Shown piece by piece: positions 1 through 11,150 of a DNA stretch of 64,000 bases. Each line of letters opens with the position of its first letter. Within the stretch, counting starts at the first letter, position 1. This DNA is from Diaporthe sp. PMI_573 (Eukaryota; Ascomycota; Sordariomycetes; Diaporthales; Diaporthaceae): positions 992,001 through 1,056,000 of the forward strand of contig JAJTUP010000020.1 in the NCBI GenBank assembly GCA_021399435.1, read 5' to 3'. The notes under the pieces were generated by a model, which was not told where the DNA came from, did no database searches, and worked only from the letters and a program-made list of their open reading frames with translations. The position numbers and the translations under genes are program-made.

Positions 1-3000
1 ATCGGGCTCGTGGGCGAGTCAGCAAATCGCACGCGCACTGGGAGGATAGTAGAGGTGGGACCGAGAACACCGCCACGGTTGACGCTCGACGGGCCGAGAT
101 GATGCTGTAGTCGTGAGTGGCAACCCTCCACAACCTCACCGAACACGACGTCAGGCGTGCCCGAAATGCTGGCAAGAACCATCCCCCACGCAGCTTTGAG
201 CACCGTGTCAAAGCCAATGCCAAGGCCACCCATAGCAGTAGAGCTGACAGGCACCGTTTCTCGCAGGGTGCGGACTCCGCTGCTCAACTTTGGCGGTTTG
301 GGATACCGCACCACGGAAGTCGGCTGCACGCCTTCCAACATTCCGCGCCAGTACCTCTCCGCCTCACCACCAACGTTCGCAAGTGCTGCCTCGCGGACGA
401 AATCCGCGAATCCGGGTCGGCGGGGTGGGTTCTGCCCACCATCATAAAGCTTCTTGAGATCCTTGACCAGCAATCCAATAGACACATCGTCATATTGCGC
501 CCTCGACAGTCTCATCACGAGAGTACTCGTCTTGCCGGCATCCAGGAACATGAACTTCGTGATTGGCCTCACGAAAAGGTCCAGCTGGTTTCTGCTCTGC
601 AACTTTTCGCGATCGCGCTTGATTTCCTTGTCAACCGCTGCGTTAAGACGCCAGCTCTGCACGCGTGGAATGCTCTTGAAGTCGACACTGTGGTTTTTCA
701 AGACAGCCTGGTACACCTTTCTTGTCTGGCCCTCGACGTGTGGGACGAAGGCAGTGCGAAGGATGGGGTGCACAGAAGCGAGAATCTGGCAGACTTCTTC
801 GATGCGGCGCACTGACACGGAGGTGGTTGAGCTGGCCGCTGTGAAGTGGAAGATGAAGTAGTTGACGCTTGCCGGGCCCTGTACTTGTGCGGTGGACAAG
901 GAGCGTTGAGGACCCTGGCTGAGCATGGCAGCCTCGATGTGACGGATTTGTGTTGATGTCGCCTCGGCAACGTCTTTGATCAGGATGGGCTCGATTCCGA
1001 GCTTTGGTGCAAGAATATTTTCAATAAAGCTCTTCTCGATGACCTGAGGAGCTGGGGCCGTCGCCGCGCTGGGACTGCTTGTCTCGTCGTATTCTGCCTC
1101 AACGGTCGCTTCTGCAGCCTGTTCGATGGATGAGTTGTCCTCCGCAGAAATGCTCACATCTCCAGCGGAAAGTTCATAGCGATCGCCGGCTCTGCAAATC
1201 TCAGCCAGCGGGACATCACTCAGAAGATCAGAGATGAAAACCGGAGCTCCTTCCCTCCTGCATTGAACCACAACCTCAGCGGCTGAGACCTCATCGCCGC
1301 CGGATTTGATGAATCCGTTGGCGGTGTCAATTGCACCTTGGTCAATGCCAAGGACTCCAGCCCAGATACCCCTGACCTTGTCCGCAAGCTCATTCAGTGG
1401 CATTGTCTTCAGGGCGTTGACACTCTCCACTTGCTTCAGGTTCTCCTCCTTTCCGAGCTCGAGCAGTTGGTCTCGGGAGAGGCCTTTGATGACTTTCTGC
1501 AGCTTGCGGCGGTTGACCTTGAGGGAATACGTTGTCGGCAGGTGCCGCACAGGTATGAAGATCTTGGGGATCATGAAGTCGGGTACAACACCAAACAGGG
1601 CTTTTTCCACCAGATTCCTGGAGACAAAAACACGATGCTTGATCTCGGGTGTGAGGTTCGAAAGGTCCAGGCTGTGTTGGCCGAATGCTGTGTTGACATC
1701 ACTTCCCAGTTCCAGGAATGCCGCCAAGGTCGGGGATCTGCTCCGTTCGCCCTTGAAAGCGAGTGCCTCAACCATCACATCGAATCCCGGTCCCAGTGCC
1801 CGACGAATTTGTTGTTCAAGGTCGGCAAGATTCACAATACGCCCATTGATCTCCAGGTCGTCGCGCTTGGACGAGACGTACTCCATCAGTCCGCCTTCAA
1901 TGTAGCGCACACTGTGCCCAGTCTTGTAATAGCGCTTCTTGCTCTCTTTCTGGTCATCCGATGCCACGACATCATCAAGGCTTCGATGACGACTATGGCC
2001 TTGCGCATTTGCAGCAGAGAATGGGCTCCGGCTCTCGGGTGAGACCGGGGTCTCTGCCACGTCCCGTGAATCCTCATGGTCGCCGCTCAAGTACGACCGT
2101 CGGAAAGTCCTGCCCAACGTTGGTCCTTCGATGACCATCTCTCCAACAGCGCCGACAGGCATGAGATTTCTGTGATCTTCGCCGGAGACAATCCATGCAG
2201 ATCCTGCGATTGGTCGCCCAATGCCTTTCAGGTGATGCGGGCCATGGATTTCTAGGAATGAAATACCTAGAGGGCAGACATCTGGTGCACCGTACGCCAT
2301 AACGACCCTCTTCCTACCGCGCCACGGGGCGTATGTGTCCTCATCAAGTCCGCGTGTGCGAAAACACACCGTTTTAAGGGACGGCAAAAGGTCGACGTTG
2401 AGCTTTCGGGCGAGCAAAGGCGTCATGTAACTCCAGGTCGCGCTGAATCTGGTCACGCAGCCGGTGTAGTCGTTGTACCTGTCTTTAGAGGTTGGGATAC
2501 ATATTGTACCGCCACTGACAAGTGTCGTGAAAATCTCAGCCAGCGAAACGTCGACATTAAAGCTTGACAGCTGGAGCACACGTGTCGTGTTGTTGATTCC
2601 TGCTGCAGGGCCCTGTCCGATGAACGCAGTTGATAACGATGCATGTGTGAAGCTAATGCCGCGAACGGATCTGGACGAGGTCGCTGTGAAGTAGACACAA
2701 GCCACATCCTCGGGCTTGCTAGGCGGAAGCAGTTGCCCAGGAACGGGCGCCTCGCGCTCAAGCCGCTTCATTAGGGCATCGTCGAGGCGAACCACGCGGT
2801 CAAATAGGGGCACTGGTTCCGTAAAGTTATCCAGGGCCTCAGCAGCTGATGTGCACGCAACAGCAACTCGGCAGCTCGAACCTAATTGCTCTGCGATCTT
2901 TGCAACAAAGCCCATTTCATCTGCATCCACGGGCACAAAGGCCGCGCCGACCTTGAGAATAGCAAGAAGGGCAATGGGGGCCCACTTTGACTTGTCAAGG

Positions 3001-6000
3001 ATCACTGGAACGGCTGCTTTGGAGTTGCCTTTGGGTAACACGCCAGCCTCGAGGAGCACGTGTGCCAGCCTGTGAGAAAGGACCTCGACCTGAAGGTAAG
3101 TGAGGTCGCCGTCATGGGCACAGATCGCTTTTGAATCGGGACGGGTGATACTCTGCGCAAACACCAGCTCGTGTAATAGGGTCCTCTGCTGGTTGTGGGA
3201 GTCCTTGTCGGCCGGAGTAGTCCAGTTGACGATCTGCGCATAATCTCGGTCGGAAAACAGGTCAAGGGATCCGATGTGCGCAGATGGCACTGTGCACTTA
3301 ATAATGGCGCTGACAGCTCTGCCAAATGTGTTCGCAATGTTGTGCGCCTGCGTTTCAGACAGGATGGAGTGTCCAACGTCGACGACCAGTCTGCCTGTGG
3401 CATTGCTGAATCGAGTGTTGATGGTCAAGTCGTAATCACTCGTCTCGTGGTTCAGCACATTTCTCAGCTCAAAGTTTGTCCGAGAACCAAGGCGGCTGTT
3501 CAGATCTGCCGGCTCCTCAGTGAAAGACAGAACAGAGTTGAACAGCTGAAAATCAGCAGCAACTCCCTTCTTTCCGATCGCAAGTGCGTGTCGAACTTCG
3601 GCCATGGTGATGTGCTGGTGTGGCAAGGCGGCATTGTACACGTCCTCGATCTGTTTCAAGACAATGGCGAGAGGCTTGAAGGGCGACAGGTCGAAAGCTA
3701 CAGCAATAGTGTTTGCGAAGCATCCTACCGCGGCCCTCATTCCCTCCAGTGTGGCCGACCGGCCGGGAGCCCTGTAGCCAAAGCACACGGAGCTGTTGCC
3801 GGTGACAGTGCGCAGTACCAAGCCCCATGCCAACCTCAAAATCGCTCCTGTGGTCGTCTTGTTTGCTCTGCCGAACTCCGCAACTTTGAAGAAGGGGACG
3901 TCGTTGATCTCAACGTGGACGTTGTCGTATCGTCGAGAGACCGCTGAATCTTTGCTCTCACCACCATAGTAAAAGTCAAGCCGTGGGAAGAGGCATGGCT
4001 GCGTAATACTAGCCAACGTATCCCGCCACCAGCCGATGCTCCTGTCCCGATCCAAGCCGCGCAGAATGTCAAGATAGCCAGCATATGAAAATATTGAGGC
4101 GTCACCGCTTGTAACTGGCAATGCCCGGCCTGTAGCGTAGCCCTTTCTCAGGTCGGCAATGAGAGCGTTCACGCTCATCATGTCGCACAGTGCCGCAGAG
4201 ACATCTAGCTTTATGACGGTCTTCATGGGCGAGTGGCACACTGTCAATCGATGTCGTGGTATACTCTTCAGTGCAGGGAAAGCTGTCAGCGGAGGAAGGT
4301 TGTTCAGAGTGTCGACTGGGTCTTCACTAGGCGTCGCATCGAGGAATAGCATGTTAGGGCTTGACCGCCTCAGTACCACAGCGTTGTAAAGCCCTTTCTC
4401 GGCTACACTGTCAATGAACACGGTCCTGAGCGCGGAATATCGGGCGACGACTTGACCCCATGCTGCACAGATCCGCTCGAGGTCAACTGGCGCGCCATCT
4501 GAGCTTGCAAATTCGTACATTGTGTGGATGTGGCAAGCACTGGCGTTTCCATTGCTGCTGGAATTGGGTACGTAGCCGTAGCCATCATTGTTGCCATACG
4601 CTGAGGCGTGGAGGCGCATTTGACGGTCTTGGGACACCAGGACACTCTGCTGTACCGGTGTCAGTGGGAATACGGCCTCGATATCCTTGACGCTGCTCAA
4701 CCCTAGATCGGCAACGATCACTCGGTTCAATCTATCCAACCCCTCGTAGGTGACGCCCGTGGCCCACAACTGCGGAATGTCAGCCAGCGTGAGCTCCGGC
4801 TCGTGGAACCGAAGACGGCCAATTGCCTCGAGGAGGAGATGTTCATAATTGCTGATCCAGGCAGTGATCTTGTCCGCATGAAGGGAGCGTCTGTTGTACA
4901 GAAACTTAATCTTGGCGGAACCCTGGTCGATTGTGGTGTTGACTTCGAAGAGAGCGATGCGTCCAACTGCAGGGCCAATGTCGGACGTCCGCGAGTCGAG
5001 GGTACGTCCCGGGAGGATCATCTGCTCGAGAACACCATCGCCGTTCAGCGGATCTTTTCCGAGGTCCTGCAAGCTTCCCGCATAACTGAACAAGATCTCA
5101 ATGGGCCAATCACGAGTTGCGATCTGCAAGAAGTTTGGAGACAACGGCCGAGTGCCACCAGGCCCGCTGGTGGACTCGCTGTCGCCGGGGAAAAATTTGC
5201 TGGCGAAGTAGTGTGCACCTCGGTGTGGAACCGCTCTTCTGGTGTCCTTCATGCGCCGTAGGATATCGATGAAGTCGCTAGCCGGGGTGATCTGCTGATT
5301 CAGAGGGCAAAGCGTTGTAAACCACCCCACCGTCTCAGTGATGTCGATGTCGTTACTCCAGAGATCACGGCCATGTTCTTGGTTCCAGACATCTGGTACA
5401 TTCCTGTCAGGGAATGTTTGCGCGAAGGAGAGCATCAGAGCAGCAATATAGACATCCACTGCATCGGTCTGCAGAACTTGGCAGCACGTCGTCTCCAGGA
5501 TGGATGTAAGCTCAGCAGTGAGCGAGAAGCTGGCCTCGTTGGCATCCCCGTACGTATTCGGCGAATCAGATAACCCCCAGTAGCTCAAGTCTCCTGGACA
5601 AATCTCGAAAGGCAGTCCACCCGAGGGTACTTGTGCGTCCAGCATCTGCAATTCTGTCCACTTTTGGAAGGGCATCGACCTCTGAGACAGTAAGCTGCCG
5701 CTCTGGAGGAGCTCGTCCAGGTCCCGAATGATCAGTCGCCACGATACCAAATCGACAACCAGGTGATGTGCGGCGAGGTATACCATTTGGTGCCCGTCCG
5801 CCGTAGAGAAGTGCGCTACAGCGAACACAGGCCCATCTTCAATATCAAGCGACGTTTGGACCTGGTAGACCGCGGATTCGAGCTGTTCGTTCGTGCTGAC
5901 GGTGTAGTGCGTAAAGGAGTATGAGCTGTCGACCTCGGGTAATATTCTCTGGATCCATTCGTTGCGAACATGAGAAAACCGTGCCCTGAGCATGGAGTGG

Positions 6001-7505
6001 TGGCCGACAACTGCATCGGTAGCGGCCGAGATATCCTGCACAGAGAAACACTTGGCCACGCGCAGTAGAAGAGACTGGTTGAAGCGGTAGCTCCCATCGG
6101 CGGCAGCTCGGCTGACTGAGTCGCCGCCCATGGCGGTGTTGAAGTACAGTTTCTGCATCGGGGAGAGTTCGAAGTAATGGTACGGCGAGCTGTCCTCGCC
6201 GTCGACAGCGATTTTCTCTTCCTCCTCGGCAGCCCACTTGTGCGCCAGGCCGCCCCTTTGGGTGGCCAGGGTGGCAAGGTGAGCCAGCGTGTTGTTCGAC
6301 TGCAGAATCTCGTGGCTTTCTAAGAATATCGATTCGACTCTTGCATTGGTGACGAGTGCCATTGCTGTTACCTCGTCACCTCCAAACTGTGCAAACGTGA
6401 AGTTCATGCCCACCTGATCTGGTGGCACCTGCAGGACCCTGGCGACCAGCTTCTGTATACTCTTCTCCATCTCGGTGGACGGTGGCTGCAGTGGCTGGTC
6501 AGTGCACATGCTCATGACCCTCTCGTAGATGTCTTGGTTGGCATTCTGCACCCATGTGCGAAGTTTCCTCCGGTCGATCTCACCAGAATCTGGCAAGGAG
6601 GGTAGGTCGTCTAGTGGCACCCAGACCTCTGGTATGACCTTGGGCTCGACGGTTGGTAATGATATGAGGTTATGCTTGATAGTGGCTATCTGGGAACCGG
6701 CAAAGAACATCTGCGATGGTGACACGAGCTCGACCTTGGGGGAGTCCGGTTCACGGGGTGGGATGCTGTTTAGTGTCAGACAAGCGACAAGTTTCTCATC
6801 GAAGAGCCCGGCGCGTGGCTTCAGAACGACTACTTTTGATACTGCATTTTCTGAACCTAGAAATAGTTCAACCTCGCTGGGCTTGTCAAGATGGATTAAC
6901 GGCGTCGCTGATGCGGCGCTTGGATTTCGCGAGTGTCCTTGAGCCTCTTGCCTCTTGGGCCGTCGATTTGATTCCATGCGGCTGGCTCGGTGTATTCTCT
7001 CCGGGGCGATCATGACGGATGCTGAGCGGACGTCGACCTCAACACCTTCGCTGTCCTCGTCGTCCGAAGAGGAGTCTTGGTCATGGTCCTGGTCCTGGTC
7101 GTCGTCGGGCTGAACAAGTGACCCATGCAGGGAATGTGCAGAGTACGGTATCACGCGAGTTTCCACATCAGCAAGTGTCTTGGAGCCAGCTATTACTTTG
7201 GTCTGGATGGTAACGTCTTCCTCCGCGAAAGCTTTGGTGAAGGGCGTACCCCCATTCGTCGCAGCTGACTCTTCATCCCCATTGCGGCCAGACAATAAGG
7301 ACTCGCGAAGCTTGTCCGGAGATAACGACAGGGAGCTGGCAACGGAGTTGAGGATGCGGTCCTCCAGCGTGCGGGGCCGCGTCTGTTGCTGCTGACTGGT
7401 CTCGTCCGCGGTGGCGGCCTGCTGCTCGGGTTGCCTGACAGATAAGGCTGTGGTGTCGATCCGGGGTAGAGAGCTCCGCTTGGCTTTTGACCGGTCGTCT
7501 GCCAT
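1..7505 (-). CDS. Nonribosomal peptide synthetase, 5' 2,501 codons (partial, degenerate active sites)
   Basis: Open without a stop or intron from an ATG (good purine context) to the window edge, where it continues. Domain order, from motifs: acidic linker (about 134-155); remnant of an adenylation C-terminal subdomain with no A core (about 200-320, motif SGEIDRRKL); carrier T1 (about 340-410); epimerization domain (444-930; HHLVVDLVSW at 580-589, TVGWFTTLCPL later); condensation domain (945-1390); adenylation domain (about 1480-2000); carrier T2 (about 2040-2100); start of a second condensation domain (about 2200 to edge). Oddities: both carriers read GGDE (E378, E2072) instead of GGDS. The condensation His motif reads SAALCDM (D1108) and, in the second, SRAQYDD (R2335). 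A3 reads FTATSSRSVRG, and A7 has H1864 in place of Asp. The (A)-T-E-C-A-T-C order recalls fungal NPS4-type synthetases. Family assignment is sure; activity is doubtful. Confidence 0.93.
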   Translation of the reverse strand, partial: MADDRSKAKRSSLPRIDTTALSVRQPEQQAATADETSQQQQTRPRTLEDRILNSVASSLSLSPDKLRESLLSGRNGDEESAATNGGTPFTKAFAEEDVTIQTKVIAGSKTLADVETRVIPYSAHSLHGSLVQPDDDQDQDHDQDSSSDDEDSEGVEVDVRSASVMIAPERIHRASRMESNRRPKRQEAQGHSRNPSAASATPLIHLDKPSEVELFLGSENAVSKVVVLKPRAGLFDEKLVACLTLNSIPPREPDSPKVELVSPSQMFFAGSQIATIKHNLISLPTVEPKVIPEVWVPLDDLPSLPDSGEIDRRKLRTWVQNANQDIYERVMSMCTDQPLQPPSTEMEKSIQKLVARVLQVPPDQVGMNFTFAQFGGDEVTAMALVTNARVESIFLESHEILQSNNTLAHLATLATQRGGLAHKWAAEEEEKIAVDGEDSSPYHYFELSPMQKLYFNTAMGGDSVSRAAADGSYRFNQSLLLRVAKCFSVQDISAATDAVVGHHSMLRARFSHVRNEWIQRILPEVDSSYSFTHYTVSTNEQLESAVYQVQTSLDIEDGPVFAVAHFSTADGHQMVYLAAHHLVVDLVSWRLIIRDLDELLQSGSLLSQRSMPFQKWTELQMLDAQVPSGGLPFEICPGDLSYWGLSDSPNTYGDANEASFSLTAELTSILETTCCQVLQTDAVDVYIAALMLSFAQTFPDRNVPDVWNQEHGRDLWSNDIDITETVGWFTTLCPLNQQITPASDFIDILRRMKDTRRAVPHRGAHYFASKFFPGDSESTSGPGGTRPLSPNFLQIATRDWPIEILFSYAGSLQDLGKDPLNGDGVLEQMILPGRTLDSRTSDIGPAVGRIALFEVNTTIDQGSAKIKFLYNRRSLHADKITAWISNYEHLLLEAIGRLRFHEPELTLADIPQLWATGVTYEGLDRLNRVIVADLGLSSVKDIEAVFPLTPVQQSVLVSQDRQMRLHASAYGNNDGYGYVPNSSSNGNASACHIHTMYEFASSDGAPVDLERICAAWGQVVARYSALRTVFIDSVAEKGLYNAVVLRRSSPNMLFLDATPSEDPVDTLNNLPPLTAFPALKSIPRHRLTVCHSPMKTVIKLDVSAALCDMMSVNALIADLRKGYATGRALPVTSGDASIFSYAGYLDILRGLDRDRSIGWWRDTLASITQPCLFPRLDFYYGGESKDSAVSRRYDNVHVEINDVPFFKVAEFGRANKTTTGAILRLAWGLVLRTVTGNSSVCFGYRAPGRSATLEGMRAAVGCFANTIAVAFDLSPFKPLAIVLKQIEDVYNAALPHQHITMAEVRHALAIGKKGVAADFQLFNSVLSFTEEPADLNSRLGSRTNFELRNVLNHETSDYDLTINTRFSNATGRLVVDVGHSILSETQAHNIANTFGRAVSAIIKCTVPSAHIGSLDLFSDRDYAQIVNWTTPADKDSHNQQRTLLHELVFAQSITRPDSKAICAHDGDLTYLQVEVLSHRLAHVLLEAGVLPKGNSKAAVPVILDKSKWAPIALLAILKVGAAFVPVDADEMGFVAKIAEQLGSSCRVAVACTSAAEALDNFTEPVPLFDRVVRLDDALMKRLEREAPVPGQLLPPSKPEDVACVYFTATSSRSVRGISFTHASLSTAFIGQGPAAGINNTTRVLQLSSFNVDVSLAEIFTTLVSGGTICIPTSKDRYNDYTGCVTRFSATWSYMTPLLARKLNVDLLPSLKTVCFRTRGLDEDTYAPWRGRKRVVMAYGAPDVCPLGISFLEIHGPHHLKGIGRPIAGSAWIVSGEDHRNLMPVGAVGEMVIEGPTLGRTFRRSYLSGDHEDSRDVAETPVSPESRSPFSAANAQGHSRHRSLDDVVASDDQKESKKRYYKTGHSVRYIEGGLMEYVSSKRDDLEINGRIVNLADLEQQIRRALGPGFDVMVEALAFKGERSRSPTLAAFLELGSDVNTAFGQHSLDLSNLTPEIKHRVFVSRNLVEKALFGVVPDFMIPKIFIPVRHLPTTYSLKVNRRKLQKVIKGLSRDQLLELGKEENLKQVESVNALKTMPLNELADKVRGIWAGVLGIDQGAIDTANGFIKSGGDEVSAAEVVVQCRREGAPVFISDLLSDVPLAEICRAGDRYELSAGDVSISAEDNSSIEQAAEATVEAEYDETSSPSAATAPAPQVIEKSFIENILAPKLGIEPILIKDVAEATSTQIRHIEAAMLSQGPQRSLSTAQVQGPASVNYFIFHFTAASSTTSVSVRRIEEVCQILASVHPILRTAFVPHVEGQTRKVYQAVLKNHSVDFKSIPRVQSWRLNAAVDKEIKRDREKLQSRNQLDLFVRPITKFMFLDAGKTSTLVMRLSRAQYDDVSIGLLVKDLKKLYDGGQNPPRRPGFADFVREAALANVGGEAERYWRGMLEGVQPTSVVRYPKPPKLSSGVRTLRETVPVSSTAMGGLGIGFDTVLKAAWGMVLASISGTPDVVFGEVVEGCHSRLQHHLGPSSVNRGGVLGPTSTILPVRVRFADSPTSP

Positions 7506-9043
7506 GACGAATACGAATCGCGTCGTCGAATTCGAAGCAGTATGGTGTTGAGGTGGACGAATGCCGCGCACGAGGGTATAGGGTACAGGGATGTGCAGAG
7601 AGGGGTACGTGCGATGCCAACTGGACGGCGAGTGCCCGTGTCAGCGCAGGCAAGGTGAGGCGACTTTAGGGTGAGCAACGCGGAGACTGCTGGCCTTGTA
7701 TTGACTGAAAGGTCATTGCAAGACGAAGCGGTGCAGACAAGCAGAAACGGACAGGCTGGGTATCTCTGGTATAGTACAGTGGCCTAGGCCCGGATGAAAA
7801 TGACGGAAAGGAGACGGCTGGCTATCAGTTTGATACAGCCAACATGGATGATGGGGAAATGCGCCAGTGGGCACGTCAGGCGGGTAGTAAGGGGAGAAGC
7901 AGAGCAGAGTCGCTGCCGGAAGAATGGGAGAGGAAGGTTGAGAGTGGGAGAGGAAAAAAAAAAGTCTAATGCAGGATGTCAGCAAGATTGGGTTTGGTGG
8001 AAGGTTGGTGAGAGAAAGTGACAAGACGGCTGACAAGGGACTGACAGCTGATGAGAGGTCTGGCCAGAAGAGGAAGGGCAGAGAAGGAGGATTCCAGGGA
8101 CCGCCTGGAGAAGGACAGGCGGCAGGCGGCGCAGGAATACAGAAACGTGAGAAAGGATCCGTCTTAGGGTGTCGATGTGGGTGGTGGGAGTGGATCCCGA
8201 GGTGTCAATGTCACTCCGGTGGTGGCAGGAGGTGATACAGAACAGGCACCATGTAATCTGGGCTGGCATGTGTGTTATGTACGTATGCACGGCGAGCGGG
8301 TGTGCTTGCTGAGCTGGGCGGGGTGGCTGCTCTGCCTCACGGGGTGTCTCTCAATTTCTCAAGATGACATGACGCCCAGCAGACACGAGAGCTGTGCTGT
8401 GCTGAGCTGAGCTGAGCTGCTTGCAGTGCGGTGCAGACTCAGCGCAGGAGACACAGCGGATTGTATTGAGCGCCAATCTGCAGTCTGCAGTCTCCACCCT
8501 ACACAGGGCGGTCCATGTGGGGAGCGAACCAAAATTGTGTGGAATTCTGCCCTCTGCCGAGCAGTTGGTGCCGCGCCCCTGCACCAACAATAGCACCTGC
8601 TGATGGCGGCTACGTGGTGGTCGAGAAGCCGGGACAAAGACTACTGTCCTCGAGGTCAATCGCAGCGGGCCGTTGAGGGACCACGGGAGCGGTGGTGTGG
8701 GCTTCGCAGGGATACCCGGGCATGGGGTTCGCGTCGAGCTGGTCGCAGGCACCAGGGTGGTAGAGCCGGTGGGTAGCACTGGTGGGTATTGGCATGGAGT
8801 AACGAGGAGCTGGCGCGGGTGGGCTCTGATGATGCGTTCAGGGTCTATTGCTGACGCTGATGCCGGCTGGTGCTGGTCCTCTGATGCCGCTGCTGGGTGT
8901 GACGAGGGCATTAGAAAAGGTCCTAAGGCGGAGGCTCAACGCTGAATGGACCTGAGCATGCAAGTAAGACCGGAATTCCACCGGCTTCGCGAAGACTCTT
9001 GTCGATGACGGATTCGTGGCGCCGTGGTCAAACAAACGTCCAT

Positions 9044-9074
9044 GACCTGGACCTGGACCCGGACCTAGACCTGA
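9044..9074. repeat. Hexamer microsatellite (GACCTG)n, imperfect
   Basis: About five imperfect units of GACCTG/GACCCG/GACCTA in tandem, in non-coding sequence upstream of the NRPS. Confidence 0.8.
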
Positions 9075-10991
9075 AAATGCAGACTCATCAAAGCCCAAAC
9101 TCGACCCGAACACGACCATCAGAGTAAATCCGATGATTCTCTGTCCTTGGTGGCGTGAACGGGTGAGAATGGATGTGGCACAGGATGTGGCTGTCCTGAC
9201 AGGAGGACGGGCTCCAGCCAGGTGGGAGTTGCACTCAGACAGAGCGGGATCGAGGCCGAGCTCACCTCAGCCTCGATTGTACAACTGTGTGCCAGATACG
9301 ATGGCTGTGTGCACTTTAAACAGCAATGTGTGTGTGTGTAAGTGTGCCTGTCTGCATGCGAGTATCGTGTAGATCCAAGCAACAAGAATGTAGCAGTTGG
9401 CGAGCACGCATCTCAGTGAACCCGCATCCCCTGTCGAGACATGGACTCCCGCTGTCTGGTGCCCTGCTGCACACAATCTCCATGCCAGTAGATGCAGACT
9501 GCAGACATGCGAGTCAAGAGACATTGGCCATCGGGATGGGGGCCACAAAGTGGACGAGTGGCGGCCAATTCCACGGCCTGCTCATCACTAAATGAACATG
9601 TCAGTCAGCCCTGGGCCGCGTCTGGGGCCAGGCAGGGGCGTTTGAGCCTCCATGACCACAGCATCAGTGGGTGAGTGCTGTGGATCGTGGCGACGTCTGT
9701 CGATAGTCCAGATGGTCGTGGGTCTTGTTAGACGCGCAATGCAACCATGGCATTGTAGTGTAGTATGAAATAGCAGACTGGGAATGATGGAGCGAGTTGG
9801 TCGCAGCCACGATGGTGTTCGTGGTTCAGTCCAGCCTCTCCTGGCTGATGATTCCAACCAGCTGCAGAGACATGCATGGTCGCGGATGTTGGACGTTGAA
9901 TTCTGATCGCTCGCCCATGAGCAATGTCGTTACGCTCTAGATGAGGTTGCCATTCTGAATTTTTGGAAGCAACCATCATGATGCAGTAATCAATCAATCC
10001 CAGGGCCACTTGTGCAGGGAGGAGTGGGTGAGAACAAGCAAGCCTGGAGGAGCTGGATCAGAAACAGAAACACCCAGAAACAGCAGCAGTGACCATGACG
10101 GGCCGGGGTGGCTGTGAGCTCCTTCCCTGCCCGTCTCTCACCCGCCCCGCCCTGCCAAGCCCTGCCCTGCCCTGCCCGTCTGAATTTAGCCCGTCAGTTG
10201 TGCCTTCACCGGGGACAACCAAAGTATCTAGGTACCCCTGTAGGCCTAAAATGCCCTGAGGGCCACCTAAAAACAGCCAGGCACTACTTCCAGGCAGATA
10301 GATTCATGACTTGCCTGGTACCTAGAGACCTGCAGCAGTAGAAGGAAGGTCGGCTGTGTCGGCCCAATCCAGAGGCGTTCTCGTGCAGGGTACGTACCTC
10401 GCGCGGTTAAGCAAGGCTGTTTCACCAATCAGAAAGGCCCCCTTCTCGGCTGTTCCCTTAGCGGCTTACACTTCCCCACTTGCCCAGATACCGTGGTAAC
10501 CCAATGTACCCTCGTACCTCCGACCCTCGACCCTGCTTCCCTGCGCTCCAAGCCAGCAAGGGCAAGCCCCAACTTGTCTGTTCTCTGTTGTCGAGTCTGT
10601 GCAGCCACTGTCCCTGCCCGACCAGCGATGATCAATCTCCACCACGGGCCCAGTCCAATATTCCATTTTGGAGCACCAACACCAACACTGACGAGCTGGC
10701 TTCCCGCCTCGCGGAAACATCACATCACGTCTGACTTATCCGATGCAACATTGTTGGGGGCCACTAACAACCAACACGCACATTGGCTCCCCCCTTGGAA
10801 CCATACGAAATCACACGAGCCACACGAGCCACCCAGGGCCACCACGTAAACGCTGCCGCTTTCTGCTGGTCTGCTGGTAACCCAAAACTGCGCGAAGGAT
10901 TCCGGATCCCCCTGCCCCTCCTGCGCAATGACAGCATCTGCCCGGCCCAATCGCCGTACACCGGTGGTGGGGAGCAGACCCGGATATCTGC

Positions 10992-11030
10992 GAGCTGCGA
11001 GCTGGGAGCTGCAAGCTGCAAGCTGCAAGC
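10992..11030. repeat. Short tandem repeat of GAGCTGC/AAGCTGC heptamers
   Basis: Five to six 7-nt units (GAGCTGC changing to AAGCTGC), with one slightly irregular unit. Non-coding. Confidence 0.8.
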
Positions 11031-11105
11031 AACGACCAAGCGAGCAACGAGCATGCCGTCCGCCCAAGATTAGCTGACGCGGTGACACCTCGATCGGGGG
11101 GTCTA

Positions 11106-11150
11106 GATGTCTAGCTATAGGATGTCTGGCTGTAGGATGTCTGGCCGTAT
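11106..11150. repeat. Three-unit 15-nt tandem repeat
   Basis: Three consecutive 15-nt units with consensus GATGTCTGGCTGTAG, differing at one to four positions. Non-coding. Confidence 0.85.
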
